IMG/VR virus record: IMGVR_UViG_3300032241_002354 | Coordinates: 1-42,637 of that record | Length of the DNA stretch: 42,637 nucleotides | Direction: 5' to 3' (one strand) | DNA from: a virus | Part shown: positions 7,289-15,511 of the stretch, piece by piece | Layout of the letters: the number at the start of each line of letters is the position of its first letter | Position numbering within the stretch: position 1 is the stretch's first letter | Position numbers and translations under genes: made by a program | The notes under the pieces: model-generated | The model's database searches: none | What the model was told of the DNA's origin: nothing | Seen by the model: the letters and a program-made list of their open reading frames with translations, nothing else

Positions 7289-7482
7289 TATTTACCTTGT
7301 CTTTGCTTAATTTTTTCGTTTTCTTCTTCAATGTATTGTATAAGCATAGCAACATAGATATCACGTTCCCAAGGTATCATGTTATCAAGTTCAGTCAAAC
7401 TATATTTGTGGTGCTGCATCAATGAAAAGTTTGTTCTGTAATAATTTGTTAAATTGTCATGACGAAATGTTAGCCGAAAAAA
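7288..7482 (-). CDS. -1 frameshift extension of gp26 (tail-assembly-chaperone-like)
   Basis: A reading frame, -1 relative to gp26, runs from the slippery site at 7482-7476 to TAA at 7290-7288 and reads through segments FRLTFRHDNLTNYYRTNFSL, MQHHKYSLTELDNMIPWERD and IYVAMLIQYIEEENEK. It has no ATG before residue M (7419) and no ribosome binding site there, yet it is clearly protein-like (amphipathic, the MIPWERD pattern). The zero frame reads AGT TTT TTC GGC TAA, so T_TTT_TTC precedes the gp26 stop by only 3 bases. A -1 shift gives gp26 plus about 62 residues. Placement before the tape-measure-like genes parallels the G/GT tail-chaperone frameshift of other tailed phages. A separate 43-aa protein from ATG 7419 (gp51-like position) is the alternative. 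Confidence 0.68.
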   Translation of the reverse strand, partial: FFRLTFRHDNLTNYYRTNFSLMQHHKYSLTELDNMIPWERDIYVAMLIQYIEEENEKIKQRQGK

Positions 7483-8210
7483 CTTTCTAGGCCTTCCACA
7501 TCAATTGTATGATGAAACCCACATTTACTACAATCTAATTCAATAGTCTTGTTTAGTGTTGGTAGGTTATTAAAAAAATCTTCAATCAGAGCAAACTGTT
7601 CTTGGTTTAATGATTCAACAAACTCAATCAATTCTTGTTGAGGAGTTTCTTTTGCATAATAATATTGTTCACCGTCAAAAATATATTCTATACTATCTAC
7701 AACCATATTAAAAGCTAAATCTGTCGCTGTTTCTAATCTACTTGCTTTTTCAACAATAGAAAATTGTGGATATCTTAATTTCATACTAAGATTTGAATTT
7801 AATTGTACAACATCTTTAACCTTTTCATCTTTGTTAACTTTTATGTCTAACAAATTAATTGATGTTTTCATAACATTGTTACAAGGAGTAGGATTTGGTT
7901 TGTCAGGATTTTGTACAAGATTTTCACAACGATATCTAGTATCAATTGTTTCGCCAACTGACCTTGCTCTTAATTGAAGAAAATAATATTCAACATCAAT
8001 AATAGGAAGTTCATCAATGACAATATCCGACAATGTACAATTATGTAAAACTTGTTTAATATTTTTTTCAATAGTTTCTTTATCATCAGATTCCATTGCC
8101 ATCATTAAATTACGTTGTTCTTTTACAAGAAACGGTCTAAAACGAATATTTTTCTTTGATAACGGTAAATCTATATCATAAACCGGCGTATCAATTTTAG
8201 GTAAAGCCAT
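7470..8210 (-). CDS. 26: baseplate hub subunit / chaperone gp26-like
   Basis: Member of the T4 gp26 family needed for baseplate hub assembly. Seen: N-terminal PKIDTPVYDIDLPLSKKNIRFRPF and LVKEQRNLMMAMES, typical of the family; two Cys pairs, C95/C110 and C227/C230 (DCSKCGFHH), consistent with a zinc ribbon; C-terminal half with LIEFVESLNQEQFALIEDFF, also typical. 246 residues compared with about 208 in T4. Good ribosome binding site AGGAG on the minus strand. It lies between gp54 and the tape-measure-like genes, and its 3' end carries the slippery heptamer described separately, so it may make two products, as tail assembly chaperones do. Confidence 0.85.
   Translation of the reverse strand: MALPKIDTPVYDIDLPLSKKNIRFRPFLVKEQRNLMMAMESDDKETIEKNIKQVLHNCTLSDIVIDELPIIDVEYYFLQLRARSVGETIDTRYRCENLVQNPDKPNPTPCNNVMKTSINLLDIKVNKDEKVKDVVQLNSNLSMKLRYPQFSIVEKASRLETATDLAFNMVVDSIEYIFDGEQYYYAKETPQQELIEFVESLNQEQFALIEDFFNNLPTLNKTIELDCSKCGFHHTIDVEGLESFFG
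7476..7482 (-). promoter_or_regulatory. candidate -1 ribosomal frameshift site T_TTT_TTC
   Basis: On the minus strand the heptamer TTTTTTC fits the X_XXY_YYZ pattern in the gp26 frame (codons TTT TTC). Both tRNAs can re-pair in the -1 frame (TTT TTT). The zero-frame stop follows after one codon (GGC TAA), and the -1 frame stays open to 7288. No stimulatory stem was resolved by eye. Confidence 0.62.
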
Positions 8211-8235
8211 TTTATTTTCACTCCTTAATTAAAAA

Positions 8236-9162
8236 TTATTCTGGATAATATGCTTCATTACCCGTATCTTCTTCAACTGCATCAAAATCCCCAGAAGGTA
8301 TATCAGTATTTTGTGATGCCCCATCTATTGCTGGTGTGGAAGATAGTCCACCTTCACTATCTGTTACTAATGTAGAACCATCATCAAAAGTCTGTATTGA
8401 AGAACCATCATCAAGCTTTTGTACACCAAAATTACTTTCGTTACCAATATTAATACCTCCACCACCACCTACACCACTATATCCTCTATTCTGAGCATTA
8501 GGATTAAGACTATTTATTGTGCTAAATGGATTGTATGGATCTGGTCCGTCATTACCATCTAATGAACCTAATCCACCTAAACCTCCAACAACAGAAGCGA
8601 TTGCACTTGACAATAAACTTGCACCCAATGCTTGTATCGAATTATTAACCCAATAACTATAGGCAAATACAACAGTTAATTTATGATGTCCTTCAGTAGA
8701 CCAATCTAAATCTAATTGATTAACTGCAACAGGAAAAGCGTCAATTAAATTGATAGAATATGTTAATGTATTAGTAGCGTCATATTGATTAACTAATATG
8801 CTCGAAACATAATCTTGCTTATATCTAAAATTAAATGAGTATGTTGGATTAATATATTCCATCCATGTGTCAAAGAATGTTTTTTCCGACATATCTTCAG
8901 ATACAATAAATGTCATAGAAATATCATTATAACTTGCTATGTAAGGAAATTTTTGTGAAGGATTTGAACCAACTTTTCTTTCAGCTGTTGCAAATGTTCT
9001 ACTTGGTAATTCAGTAGTTTCACAACGTAAAGACAATTGTGAACTAATACCTCTATAAGGTATTAATGTAAGTGGTACAGGAATACTTACATCAAACCTA
9101 CTAGGTCTTGCTATACCCCCGTTGTTAAAACTGGCTTTAAAATCAGATATACTACCTGGCAT
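8236..9162 (-). CDS. 54: baseplate tail-tube initiator gp54-like
   Basis: Tail-tube family (T4_gp19-like) protein that would start tail-tube polymerisation on the baseplate. Seen: N-terminal PGSISDFKASFNNGGIARPSRFDVSIPVP, SLRCETTELPSRTFATAERKV, IVSEDMSEKTFFDTWMEYI and YKQDYVSSILVNQYD, the usual tube-domain blocks; VVFAYSYWV closes the domain near residue 180. 308 residues against 320 in T4 gp54. The C-terminal 120 residues are Gly/Ser/Asp-rich and low in complexity (VGGGGGINIGN, DDGSSIQTFDDGSTL), not part of the tube fold. The partner gp48 is encoded divergently at 10238. Confidence 0.82.
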   Translation of the reverse strand: MPGSISDFKASFNNGGIARPSRFDVSIPVPLTLIPYRGISSQLSLRCETTELPSRTFATAERKVGSNPSQKFPYIASYNDISMTFIVSEDMSEKTFFDTWMEYINPTYSFNFRYKQDYVSSILVNQYDATNTLTYSINLIDAFPVAVNQLDLDWSTEGHHKLTVVFAYSYWVNNSIQALGASLLSSAIASVVGGLGGLGSLDGNDGPDPYNPFSTINSLNPNAQNRGYSGVGGGGGINIGNESNFGVQKLDDGSSIQTFDDGSTLVTDSEGGLSSTPAIDGASQNTDIPSGDFDAVEEDTGNEAYYPE

Positions 9163-9164
9163 TT

Positions 9165-9758
9165 TTAATTATTCCTTATTTCTTCTACCGATTCTTTCCA
9201 AATTTCATCGGGTTTGGCACCTTTAAATTGCTGGACAGGTAATAAAGTTGCCACATCCCATTCATTTGGCTGAACGGCAAGTATTTTTGATTTAACGTGA
9301 CTATTCAAATATCTTTTAATGCACGGTTTGAACTCACGGAAGCGCCTGGACGCTGTTAAAATATCATATGTGATACGCATACGCTTAATATCACCTGAAT
9401 CGTCCAACGATGCATAATCCATTAATTTACCCATAAATGCCACTCGGTATTTTACCGGCAGATAATGGATATTAAGACCTAAAAAACCATCGGGATACTT
9501 TTGTAATGCCAAAACAAGTGGAAACCTATCATAATATGGTAAAGTATCTTTACCTTTTGGGTCGTAATAGAAGAAATACAAACCTCCTAATTTAAATCGA
9601 CTTTCTCTAAATGTTTCTTTTCTAATACTAGATGCAACTAATGAAGGATTACGAATAGTATTGATTTTGGCCATCAACCATGCAATAGAATCCCTAGACA
9701 TAGTTTGCAATTCTTGGGCAGACTTTTGTGTGGAAAGAGATGTTAATTTAGATGTCAT
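9165..9758 (-). CDS. conserved T4-type late protein, function unassigned
   Basis: 197 residues, helical at the start then mixed, with a distinctive core GGLYFFYYDPKGKDTLPYYD, FPLVLAL, GFLGLNIHYLP, YRVAFMGKLMDYA and SRRFREFKPCIKRYLNSHV. I recognise this pattern as conserved among T4-like phages of aquatic bacteria but cannot assign it with certainty; a DNA-end protector or head/tail completion role is possible from its place between gp4 and gp54. No membrane segment. Minus-strand SD-like AGGAATC precedes the start. Confidence 0.7.
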   Translation of the reverse strand: MTSKLTSLSTQKSAQELQTMSRDSIAWLMAKINTIRNPSLVASSIRKETFRESRFKLGGLYFFYYDPKGKDTLPYYDRFPLVLALQKYPDGFLGLNIHYLPVKYRVAFMGKLMDYASLDDSGDIKRMRITYDILTASRRFREFKPCIKRYLNSHVKSKILAVQPNEWDVATLLPVQQFKGAKPDEIWKESVEEIRNN

Positions 9759-9765
9759 TGATTAT

Positions 9766-10203
9766 TTAGTTGATTCCTAGGTCATCTTCAGTTATAACTT
9801 TAAATTCCCATCCTCTATCTTTACAATATTCGTTGGCGGCTTTCCATTTTGCTTGATTGACGCCATAGGTTACCACCTCATTTATATACTGTTTTGTGAT
9901 TCTCTTTTTTTGTTCAGGCGGTCGTGTTTGTTTTTTTGGTTTCACTTCTATCATTAAAGTTTTAAATTTGTTATCTTTGGTTTTGATTTTAATTAGAAAA
10001 TCAGGGAAGTAACGGTGATAACGGCCGTCAGCCGGAGACTTATAAGGTACAACCAATTCTTCCGATGCCCATGTAATAACATCAGAATTTCGGTCGAACC
10101 AATCCATGCATTTACACTCCCACGAAGAGCGGTAAATGATATTATTTGGGTCTCCCACATACTTTTGTGGGTTTTTTGGTATAAAACGTCCTGAGTAAGC
10201 CAT
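9766..10203 (-). CDS. 4: head completion protein gp4-like
   Basis: Head completion protein (T4 gp4/gp50), which has an endonuclease-like fold and is needed before tail joining. Seen: 145 residues (T4: 150) with MAYSGRFIPKNPQKYVGDPN, IIYRSSWECKCMDW, ITWASEELVVPY, DGRYHRYFPDFLIK and MIEVKPKKQT; the order E40s...D(F)...E-x-K (PDFLI...IEVKPK) is the nuclease-like PD-ExK arrangement. First gene of the minus-strand block; its start codon lies at the promoter box for the divergent plus-strand block, with no recognisable SD, so it may be translated from a very short leader. Confidence 0.9.
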   Translation of the reverse strand: MAYSGRFIPKNPQKYVGDPNNIIYRSSWECKCMDWFDRNSDVITWASEELVVPYKSPADGRYHRYFPDFLIKIKTKDNKFKTLMIEVKPKKQTRPPEQKKRITKQYINEVVTYGVNQAKWKAANEYCKDRGWEFKVITEDDLGIN

Positions 10204-10210
10204 ATAAATA
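10203..10210 (+). promoter_or_regulatory. late promoter TATAAATA for the baseplate operon
   Basis: Exact match to the T4 late -10 box. The expected start is near 10216-10217, about 20 bases ahead of the gp48 ATG (10238). It lies in the only divergent junction of the window, between gp4 and gp48. T4-type late promoters have no -35 box and need the gp55/gp33/clamp system. Confidence 0.75.
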
Positions 10211-10237
10211 TATATTAGTCAACTATTAAGAGAAATT

Positions 10238-11479
10238 ATGGCTATCATATCAATACCTAATTCAATTGCTGGAGTATCACTTCCTTCTTCAATCAATACG
10301 CCTAACGGACCTCTAGCTTCTTTATTTGCAGGTCCTGGTTTAGACACGTACCATTGGCCTTCAGATTTAGCAACGGATCCATCAAAATCTCATTATGTTC
10401 AATTTTCGGTTAGTGAAATTATTCCTGCTGATTATGGGAGTAATCCTGGTCAAGGAAGAATTGATAAAAGTTCATTAATTGGTGGTGATGCTGTTAATTT
10501 TACTGGTGTAGGTTCATTTTTACAAGGTCTTGCTGATGAAGCTACGTCTTTTTTTGGTGGCAATTCAAACAATTCAAGTGATTCTGGAGGATTGTCTTTA
10601 GGTAGTCTAGGTAGTACTATTACAGACACTATTGGTACTGTAACAAATGCAATTTCACAAGGTTTAACAATATCACCACAAAGAACTAAACCTACGGCAG
10701 TAATTTCTTTATATATGCCAGATAGTTTAAATGCTACTTATAGTGCTTCATATGATGAAATACGGTTAACCGACCTGGGTAGTGCATATACTACATTAAA
10801 AGCAATTGACCAAATTGCACAAAAAGGACAAAGACAAGATATTGGTGCAAGTGGAGGAAGTCTTTCTCAACAAATGAAACGTGTAGCAAAAACTGCAGGT
10901 AATATAGCAAGTACGGATCCTGCAGCTGTTGCTTTATTAACAAAGCTTGGCGCTAGTGGTATTAACGACCTTGGTAAAGGACTTGGTTTAGGACTTGATG
11001 CACAATTGTTTAGTGATTTAGCAGTAAAAGGAAAAGGTTATGCTGTAAATCCACAATTACAAATGATATATCGTGGTGTTGGTTTAAGAGGGTTTCAATT
11101 AAATTTTATATTTACTCCAAATTCATCTGAAGAATCACAACAAATTGACCATATTGTAAATATGTTTAAATATCATTTTGCACCAAGTTTACAAAATGCA
11201 ACACAAACAGAAACAAATAATATGTATTTGGTCCCTCCTTCAATATTCAATGTATCGTTTATGATTAATAGTGATGAAAACGTTTATTTACCAAAATACG
11301 GTGATTGTGTTCTTACTGATATAGATGTTAATTATGCCCCTAATGGTTTCGCTGCATATGAAGATGGTGCGCCAGTTCAAACACAATTAACATTAGGATT
11401 CAAAGAAGTTGAAATTGTCACCAAAGAAAAAATACAAGCAGGATTTAGTAATCCAAATGTTAAAGGAGGATTGCGTTAA
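10238..11479 (+). CDS. 48: baseplate tail-tube cap gp48-like
   Basis: Baseplate protein that joins the hub to the tail tube with gp54. Seen: N-terminal IISIPNSIAGVSLPSSINTPNGPLA, DTYHWPSDLATDP and SHYVQFSV; a variable Gly/Ser-rich stretch (about 105-135); TISPQRTKPTAVISLYMPDS; and a C-terminal tube-type domain with MIYRGVGLRGFQLNFIFTPN, SEESQQIDHIVNMFKYHFAP and KYGDCVLTDIDVNYAPNGF, hallmarks of the phage tube-domain fold. 413 residues against 364 in T4. First gene behind the late promoter; its stop and the next start share TAATG. Confidence 0.82.
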   Translation: MAIISIPNSIAGVSLPSSINTPNGPLASLFAGPGLDTYHWPSDLATDPSKSHYVQFSVSEIIPADYGSNPGQGRIDKSSLIGGDAVNFTGVGSFLQGLADEATSFFGGNSNNSSDSGGLSLGSLGSTITDTIGTVTNAISQGLTISPQRTKPTAVISLYMPDSLNATYSASYDEIRLTDLGSAYTTLKAIDQIAQKGQRQDIGASGGSLSQQMKRVAKTAGNIASTDPAAVALLTKLGASGINDLGKGLGLGLDAQLFSDLAVKGKGYAVNPQLQMIYRGVGLRGFQLNFIFTPNSSEESQQIDHIVNMFKYHFAPSLQNATQTETNNMYLVPPSIFNVSFMINSDENVYLPKYGDCVLTDIDVNYAPNGFAAYEDGAPVQTQLTLGFKEVEIVTKEKIQAGFSNPNVKGGLR

Positions 11480-12114
11480 TGTATTATTTCTCACAATTTC
11501 CTAAAGTTCCTGTTCCAGATTTTAATAACAATCTTGTATTGTTAACCAATTTGTTGACAAGAGTTAATGTTATTCCTGATTTACTTAATAATCCAATGTT
11601 GTTTTATTCTTATGATATACAAGAAGGAGATACTCCTGATATTATTGCAACAAAATATTATGGTGACCCAAATAGATATTGGTTAGTTTTATTTGCAAAT
11701 CAAATATTGGATCCACAATGGCAATGGCCTTTAACGTCCCAACAAATGAACGATTATTTAACTGATAGATATGCGAGTGCTGCAGCTGCATCTAATGTAC
11801 CTAATGTAATTTCTTATTGTCAACAAACTGTTTTTGAATATAGAAAACAGGTAACCACAAAAGATAGTAATTCTCGTTATAACAATGTTACAACAATGAG
11901 AATGGATCCAACAGAATATCAATTGTTTGTTCCTTCTACTGTAACTCAAGCTTTTGCTGATGGTCATACAGTAACAAAAACAATAAAAGCTTATGGTGTA
12001 AGTATTTACGATAGACAAAATGAAATTAATGAAGCAAAAAGAAAAATTAATTTAATTAACTCTTCCTATGTTGGTCAAATTGAAAAACAGTTTTCAACTT
12101 TAATGAAATTATAA
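11479..12114 (+). CDS. 53: baseplate wedge subunit gp53-like
   Basis: Baseplate wedge protein with a LysM-like fold that links neighbouring wedges around the hub. Seen: MLFYSYDIQEGDTPDIIATK, YYGDPNRYWLVLFANQI, DPQWQWPLT, matching the T4 gp53 pattern of a Y-ylik-g-dp-yW-vLl-N core (gp53: NPQLYWVLLMCND). Residues 60-95 form the core; the tail (residues 180-211) is helical (EINEAKRKINLINSSYVGQI). 211 residues against 196 in T4. Coupled to gp48 through TAATG. Confidence 0.85.
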   Translation: MYYFSQFPKVPVPDFNNNLVLLTNLLTRVNVIPDLLNNPMLFYSYDIQEGDTPDIIATKYYGDPNRYWLVLFANQILDPQWQWPLTSQQMNDYLTDRYASAAAASNVPNVISYCQQTVFEYRKQVTTKDSNSRYNNVTTMRMDPTEYQLFVPSTVTQAFADGHTVTKTIKAYGVSIYDRQNEINEAKRKINLINSSYVGQIEKQFSTLMKL

Positions 12115-12117
12115 AAA

Positions 12118-13458
12118 ATGGGAATTCGTTATCCAAAGGATTATAAGTTGGTGGAGTTAAGTATAACTTCACCGATACAAAATCTAGATTTAAAAAATAT
12201 ATTAGTAGAATTATCTTATCATGAAGATATATTCAGTAGTACCGTTTCTGGTTATTTAATGGTTGGTGATTCACAAAGTTTTTTAGAAGCATTAAACATA
12301 AATGGTAATGAATTTTTAACTATTCGATTTTCTAAAATAGATGAATCGGATGAAATTTATAAAAATTTAAGAGTTTATAAAGTTGCAAAAAGACAACTAG
12401 AAGGTTCACAATATACAGAATCTTATTGTTTATATTTTTGTTCAGAAGAATTATTACTCAATGAACAAATTAAAATATGTAAAGCATATCCACAACAAAT
12501 AATTTCCGATAATGTAAATGATATATTATTGAACAAATTAAAAGTACCAAGTTCAAAAATATCAATGGTTGAAACAACAACCGGTTTATATGATTTTATA
12601 GTACCTACAATTAAACCATTTGATGCAATTAATTGGATGGCCAATTATGCCAGACCTGCATCAGGAAATCCAGGCGCAGATTTTTTCTTTTTTGAAAACA
12701 AATTTGGTTTTAATTTTACATCATTACAAACTTTATTTAATGGTTCTCCTTATTCTTACTATGCCTATAATCCAAAAAATGTAGACCCCACCGATTTAAA
12801 TGGTGAAGTATATACTGTTAGCACTTATGAAATATTAGATTCTTTTGATACATTACGAGGAGTAACAACAGGAACATTTGCCAATAAACTATTGTCGGTT
12901 GATATTTTAAGCAGAAGGGTAAAAACTACCACGTTTGATTATATGAATTATCAAAACGAAGCAGTTTCATTAAATGGTGCTCCAATAACTAATCTTTATA
13001 AAAATCGATTTGGAAAAACACAAAATAAAACAGCTGATGCCGTTTACAAATTGGTGTATTCAAATTTTAATCAGAAAGTTGTGCCATATATAGAAAGTAC
13101 AAGTGAAGAATATGGAACAATAGCAAGCGATATTCATGCAGAAACTTATATTCCTCATAGAACATCACAATTAAATTTAGTTAATTATCACAGAGTTAAA
13201 ATATCAGTTCCGGGAGATCCTGGTCTTACTGTCGGAGCAGTAATTAATTTTTCACTGCTGTCTATTAATCCAAACCAAAAAGCTCCTGACCAATTTTATT
13301 CAGGTAATTATTTGGTTACTGCTGTTAGACATATAATTAATACAAATGAATATATTACAGTTTTAGAAATAGCAAAAGAGAGTACACCAACAGAATATGC
13401 AGCATTAAATAACAGTTCTACTGGTATGCAAGGTTTGGTTAAAGGACTATTTGATTAA
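12118..13458 (+). CDS. 27: baseplate central hub gp27-like
   Basis: Trimeric hub that forms the base of the cell-puncturing device. Seen: N-terminal DYKLVELSITSPIQNLDLKN and LVELSYHEDIFSSTVSGYLMVGD, typical of the tube-like domain of gp27/VgrG-type hubs; KPFDAINWMANYARP in the middle; and a C-terminal barrel part HRTSQLNLVNYHRVKISVPGD, PGLTVGAVINFSL and YSGNYLVTAVRH, as in other hub proteins. 446 residues against 391 in T4. Directly followed by the gp5 OB-domain gene through TAATG, the expected partner. Confidence 0.82.
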   Translation: MGIRYPKDYKLVELSITSPIQNLDLKNILVELSYHEDIFSSTVSGYLMVGDSQSFLEALNINGNEFLTIRFSKIDESDEIYKNLRVYKVAKRQLEGSQYTESYCLYFCSEELLLNEQIKICKAYPQQIISDNVNDILLNKLKVPSSKISMVETTTGLYDFIVPTIKPFDAINWMANYARPASGNPGADFFFFENKFGFNFTSLQTLFNGSPYSYYAYNPKNVDPTDLNGEVYTVSTYEILDSFDTLRGVTTGTFANKLLSVDILSRRVKTTTFDYMNYQNEAVSLNGAPITNLYKNRFGKTQNKTADAVYKLVYSNFNQKVVPYIESTSEEYGTIASDIHAETYIPHRTSQLNLVNYHRVKISVPGDPGLTVGAVINFSLLSINPNQKAPDQFYSGNYLVTAVRHIINTNEYITVLEIAKESTPTEYAALNNSSTGMQGLVKGLFD

Positions 13459-13943
13459 TGAAAAAAGAAAATAATTTTGCTGGATTAAATGGATTTATCT
13501 GGTGGGTAGGCATTGTTGAAAATCGTGTTGACCCTTTAGGACTTGGAAGATGTCAAGTTCGTATTTTTGGTTGGTATGGTCCAGAAATTAAAACTATTGA
13601 TTTGCCTTGGGCACATCCAATGTACCCTATAAATAATTCAAAATCTTTTTCTGCTCCTCTTTTTGGTGATTGGGTAATGGGATTCTTTATGGATGGTGAA
13701 AGTGGTCAATTCCCTATCATGATGGGAGTATTGCCAGGAATTTACCAAGCACCGGATAGTATAACGTCTGATAATCAACAAGATAATCCAGATAATGAAG
13801 ATACTGATATAAATGAAAATACGTATATAGACCCTACTGTTTATGAAGGACAAGATCCAGAAAACTTTATTTACGAAGATTACACACCAACAGATTCGCC
13901 AGAAGGAGGAAGCGCTAATGGTGATACTGGTGGATATGCATAG
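13458..13943 (+). CDS. 5: gp5-like OB-domain spike base, without lysozyme domain
   Basis: N-terminal OB-fold part of the central spike. Seen: FIWWVGIVENRVDPLGLGR, CQVRIFGWYG, LPWAHPMYP, GDWVMGFFMDGESGQFPIMMGVLPGIY (W-V-G-I-V and the P-M-Y-P/G-V-P pattern are the gp5 OB hallmark). The protein ends after about 110 folded residues with an acidic, low-complexity tail (DNQQDNPDNEDTDINENT) instead of entering the lysozyme and beta-helix domains of T4 gp5 (575 aa). The beta-helix appears as a separate gene at 14693. It is coupled to gp27 by TAATG. Confidence 0.85.
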   Translation: MKKENNFAGLNGFIWWVGIVENRVDPLGLGRCQVRIFGWYGPEIKTIDLPWAHPMYPINNSKSFSAPLFGDWVMGFFMDGESGQFPIMMGVLPGIYQAPDSITSDNQQDNPDNEDTDINENTYIDPTVYEGQDPENFIYEDYTPTDSPEGGSANGDTGGYA

Positions 13944-13951
13944 GAGAAAAA

Positions 13952-14683
13952 ATGACACAATTAACTGAACAGTATTATGATGATGGTTCGTTTCAAGGAA
14001 ATAAAGAAGCGAATCCACCAAAACCACTTTTTGTTGGCGACAGACTTGGTGTGCCAGGTCAACCAACCACACATCCAATGTCAAGGGGTTACATTGATAA
14101 AGGTGGTATGAGTTATACTAACTTTTCTGTATTTCATATCTGTGACCCAAAATCAACTCTAGCTTATGATTTTGCATATATTAATGGTTTAATTAGAACT
14201 GCAATGCAAGAAGTAAGAGCAGCAATTGAATCTGCAATGCAAGGTGAAGATTCTGAAAGTTCTCTAGGTACACAATTGCGAGAAGCAATTAAGTGGATTA
14301 CAGGAAAACTAAAATTATTAAACAGAATTTTAAAAACTATTGATAACACTATTAAAGCTGCAAATAGATTGGTTGGTGAATTAAATAAATTAATTGCTTG
14401 GATAAAAGCATTGCCTGCGGCAATCGCATTAGCTTTAGCAAAATGTTTAAAGTTATTAGAAAATGCTCTTGAAGGTGCTTTATCTGCTGCTATTGGCGGT
14501 TTAACCTCAGGTGGAGGACCAAATTTAGGTATTGGAGAATTATTAAGAACTGCAAAACAAACAATTGGAACTGCAGCTTCAATAGGAAAAGATGCAGCTC
14601 TCTTAAATTCAAATGTTAACCTTTTAAAAGCACAATTTTCAGGTAAAGCTCCAACACCAAAAGTTTTTGGTAAGATGTTATAG
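13952..14683 (+). CDS. helical protein between the two halves of the gp5 spike (243 aa)
   Basis: Not a family I can name. N-terminal 75 residues are extended and proline-rich (KPLFVGDRLGVPGQPTTHPM, GGMSYTNFSVFHICDPK), the rest is helical and amphipathic, with an Ala/Leu-rich stretch LNKLIAWIKALPAAIALALA and a Gly-rich turn (GGLTSGGGPNLGIG). AGGAG precedes the ATG. Its place between the OB-domain and beta-helix genes suggests a spike or hub accessory, taking the position of the lysozyme domain in T4 gp5; the sequence shows no lysozyme motifs. Confidence 0.7.
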   Translation: MTQLTEQYYDDGSFQGNKEANPPKPLFVGDRLGVPGQPTTHPMSRGYIDKGGMSYTNFSVFHICDPKSTLAYDFAYINGLIRTAMQEVRAAIESAMQGEDSESSLGTQLREAIKWITGKLKLLNRILKTIDNTIKAANRLVGELNKLIAWIKALPAAIALALAKCLKLLENALEGALSAAIGGLTSGGGPNLGIGELLRTAKQTIGTAASIGKDAALLNSNVNLLKAQFSGKAPTPKVFGKML

Positions 14684-14692
14684 GAATAAATT

Positions 14693-15505
14693 ATGCCAAA
14701 TAAAGCTCCTATAGGAAGTACAACATATTCAGATACCGAAGCAACAACCGGTAAGTATCCTTACATTGATATAAAGAATACTGAATCAGGTCATTTCTTT
14801 TTGATGGACGATACTCCCGATAATGAAAGAGTTCGTTTACAACACCGCACAGCTTCACATATTGAATTTCAACCAGATGGTTCACATGAAATGGTTGTTT
14901 ATGGTGATAGTTTTGAAGTTGTTATTAAAGATAAAAGTGTAATTATTAATGGTACTTGTAATATAGAAGTGCATGGTGATGCAAAATTGCATGTTTATGG
15001 TGACATGTATAATCAAATTGATGGAAAATTATATATGAGTTATGGTGGTGATGCAAATATTAAAGCTGAAGGCGATATAAATGTTCTTGCTGGTCAAGAA
15101 GTTAATATTGATGCTGGTGCTACAGAAGGAGATATTACTTTGACTTGTCAAAACGCTGTACAAATAAATGCAGATTTAATTGTATCAGGAAGTATTACAA
15201 GTGGTGCTAGTATTAACGCAACAACTAACTTAACTTGTGGTTATAAAGTATTTTCACAAGGTGGAATTGATTCTATAGGCGGAATCAATTGCGGGTTTAC
15301 GGAAGATGGACCAGAAAATGCTATTGGTGAAATTGTTTCAAACGTTTCTATGACTACACCTTTTGTACATGCTTATGACCAAGTCACTTCTGATGGCATG
15401 GTAAATGATTTCTTAAGTTCAATGCAAGATATGAGGGATACCTATAATGGTCACAACCATGTTGCTGAAGGTGGAACTTCCGCAGCTTTACAACCAATGT
15501 TTTAA
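14693..15505 (+). CDS. baseplate spike beta-helix (gp5 C-terminal-like) with HxH tip
   Basis: Membrane-piercing needle made as a trimeric beta-helix. Seen: short alternating repeats (VVYGDSFEVVIKDKSVIING, HGDAKLHVYGD, AEGDINVLAGQEVNIDAGA, QNAVQINADLIVSGS) with the GD and VN rhythm of gp5C and gpV-type spikes. The C-terminus has a HxH pair (H254, H256 in YNGHNHVAEGG), as in the iron-binding tip of P2-type spikes (known for phi92 gp138 and P2 gpV). 270 residues. Complements the OB gene two frames upstream, so gp5 is divided over separate polypeptides. AGGAA precedes ATG. Confidence 0.82.
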   Translation: MPNKAPIGSTTYSDTEATTGKYPYIDIKNTESGHFFLMDDTPDNERVRLQHRTASHIEFQPDGSHEMVVYGDSFEVVIKDKSVIINGTCNIEVHGDAKLHVYGDMYNQIDGKLYMSYGGDANIKAEGDINVLAGQEVNIDAGATEGDITLTCQNAVQINADLIVSGSITSGASINATTNLTCGYKVFSQGGIDSIGGINCGFTEDGPENAIGEIVSNVSMTTPFVHAYDQVTSDGMVNDFLSSMQDMRDTYNGHNHVAEGGTSAALQPMF

Positions 15506-15511
15506 AATAAT

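Noticed and set aside
7288-7419. Independent 43-codon gene from ATG 7419 as the only explanation of the downstream frame
   Set aside because: No SD, and protein-like sequence continues upstream of this ATG back to the slippery heptamer; kept only as an alternative to frameshifting.
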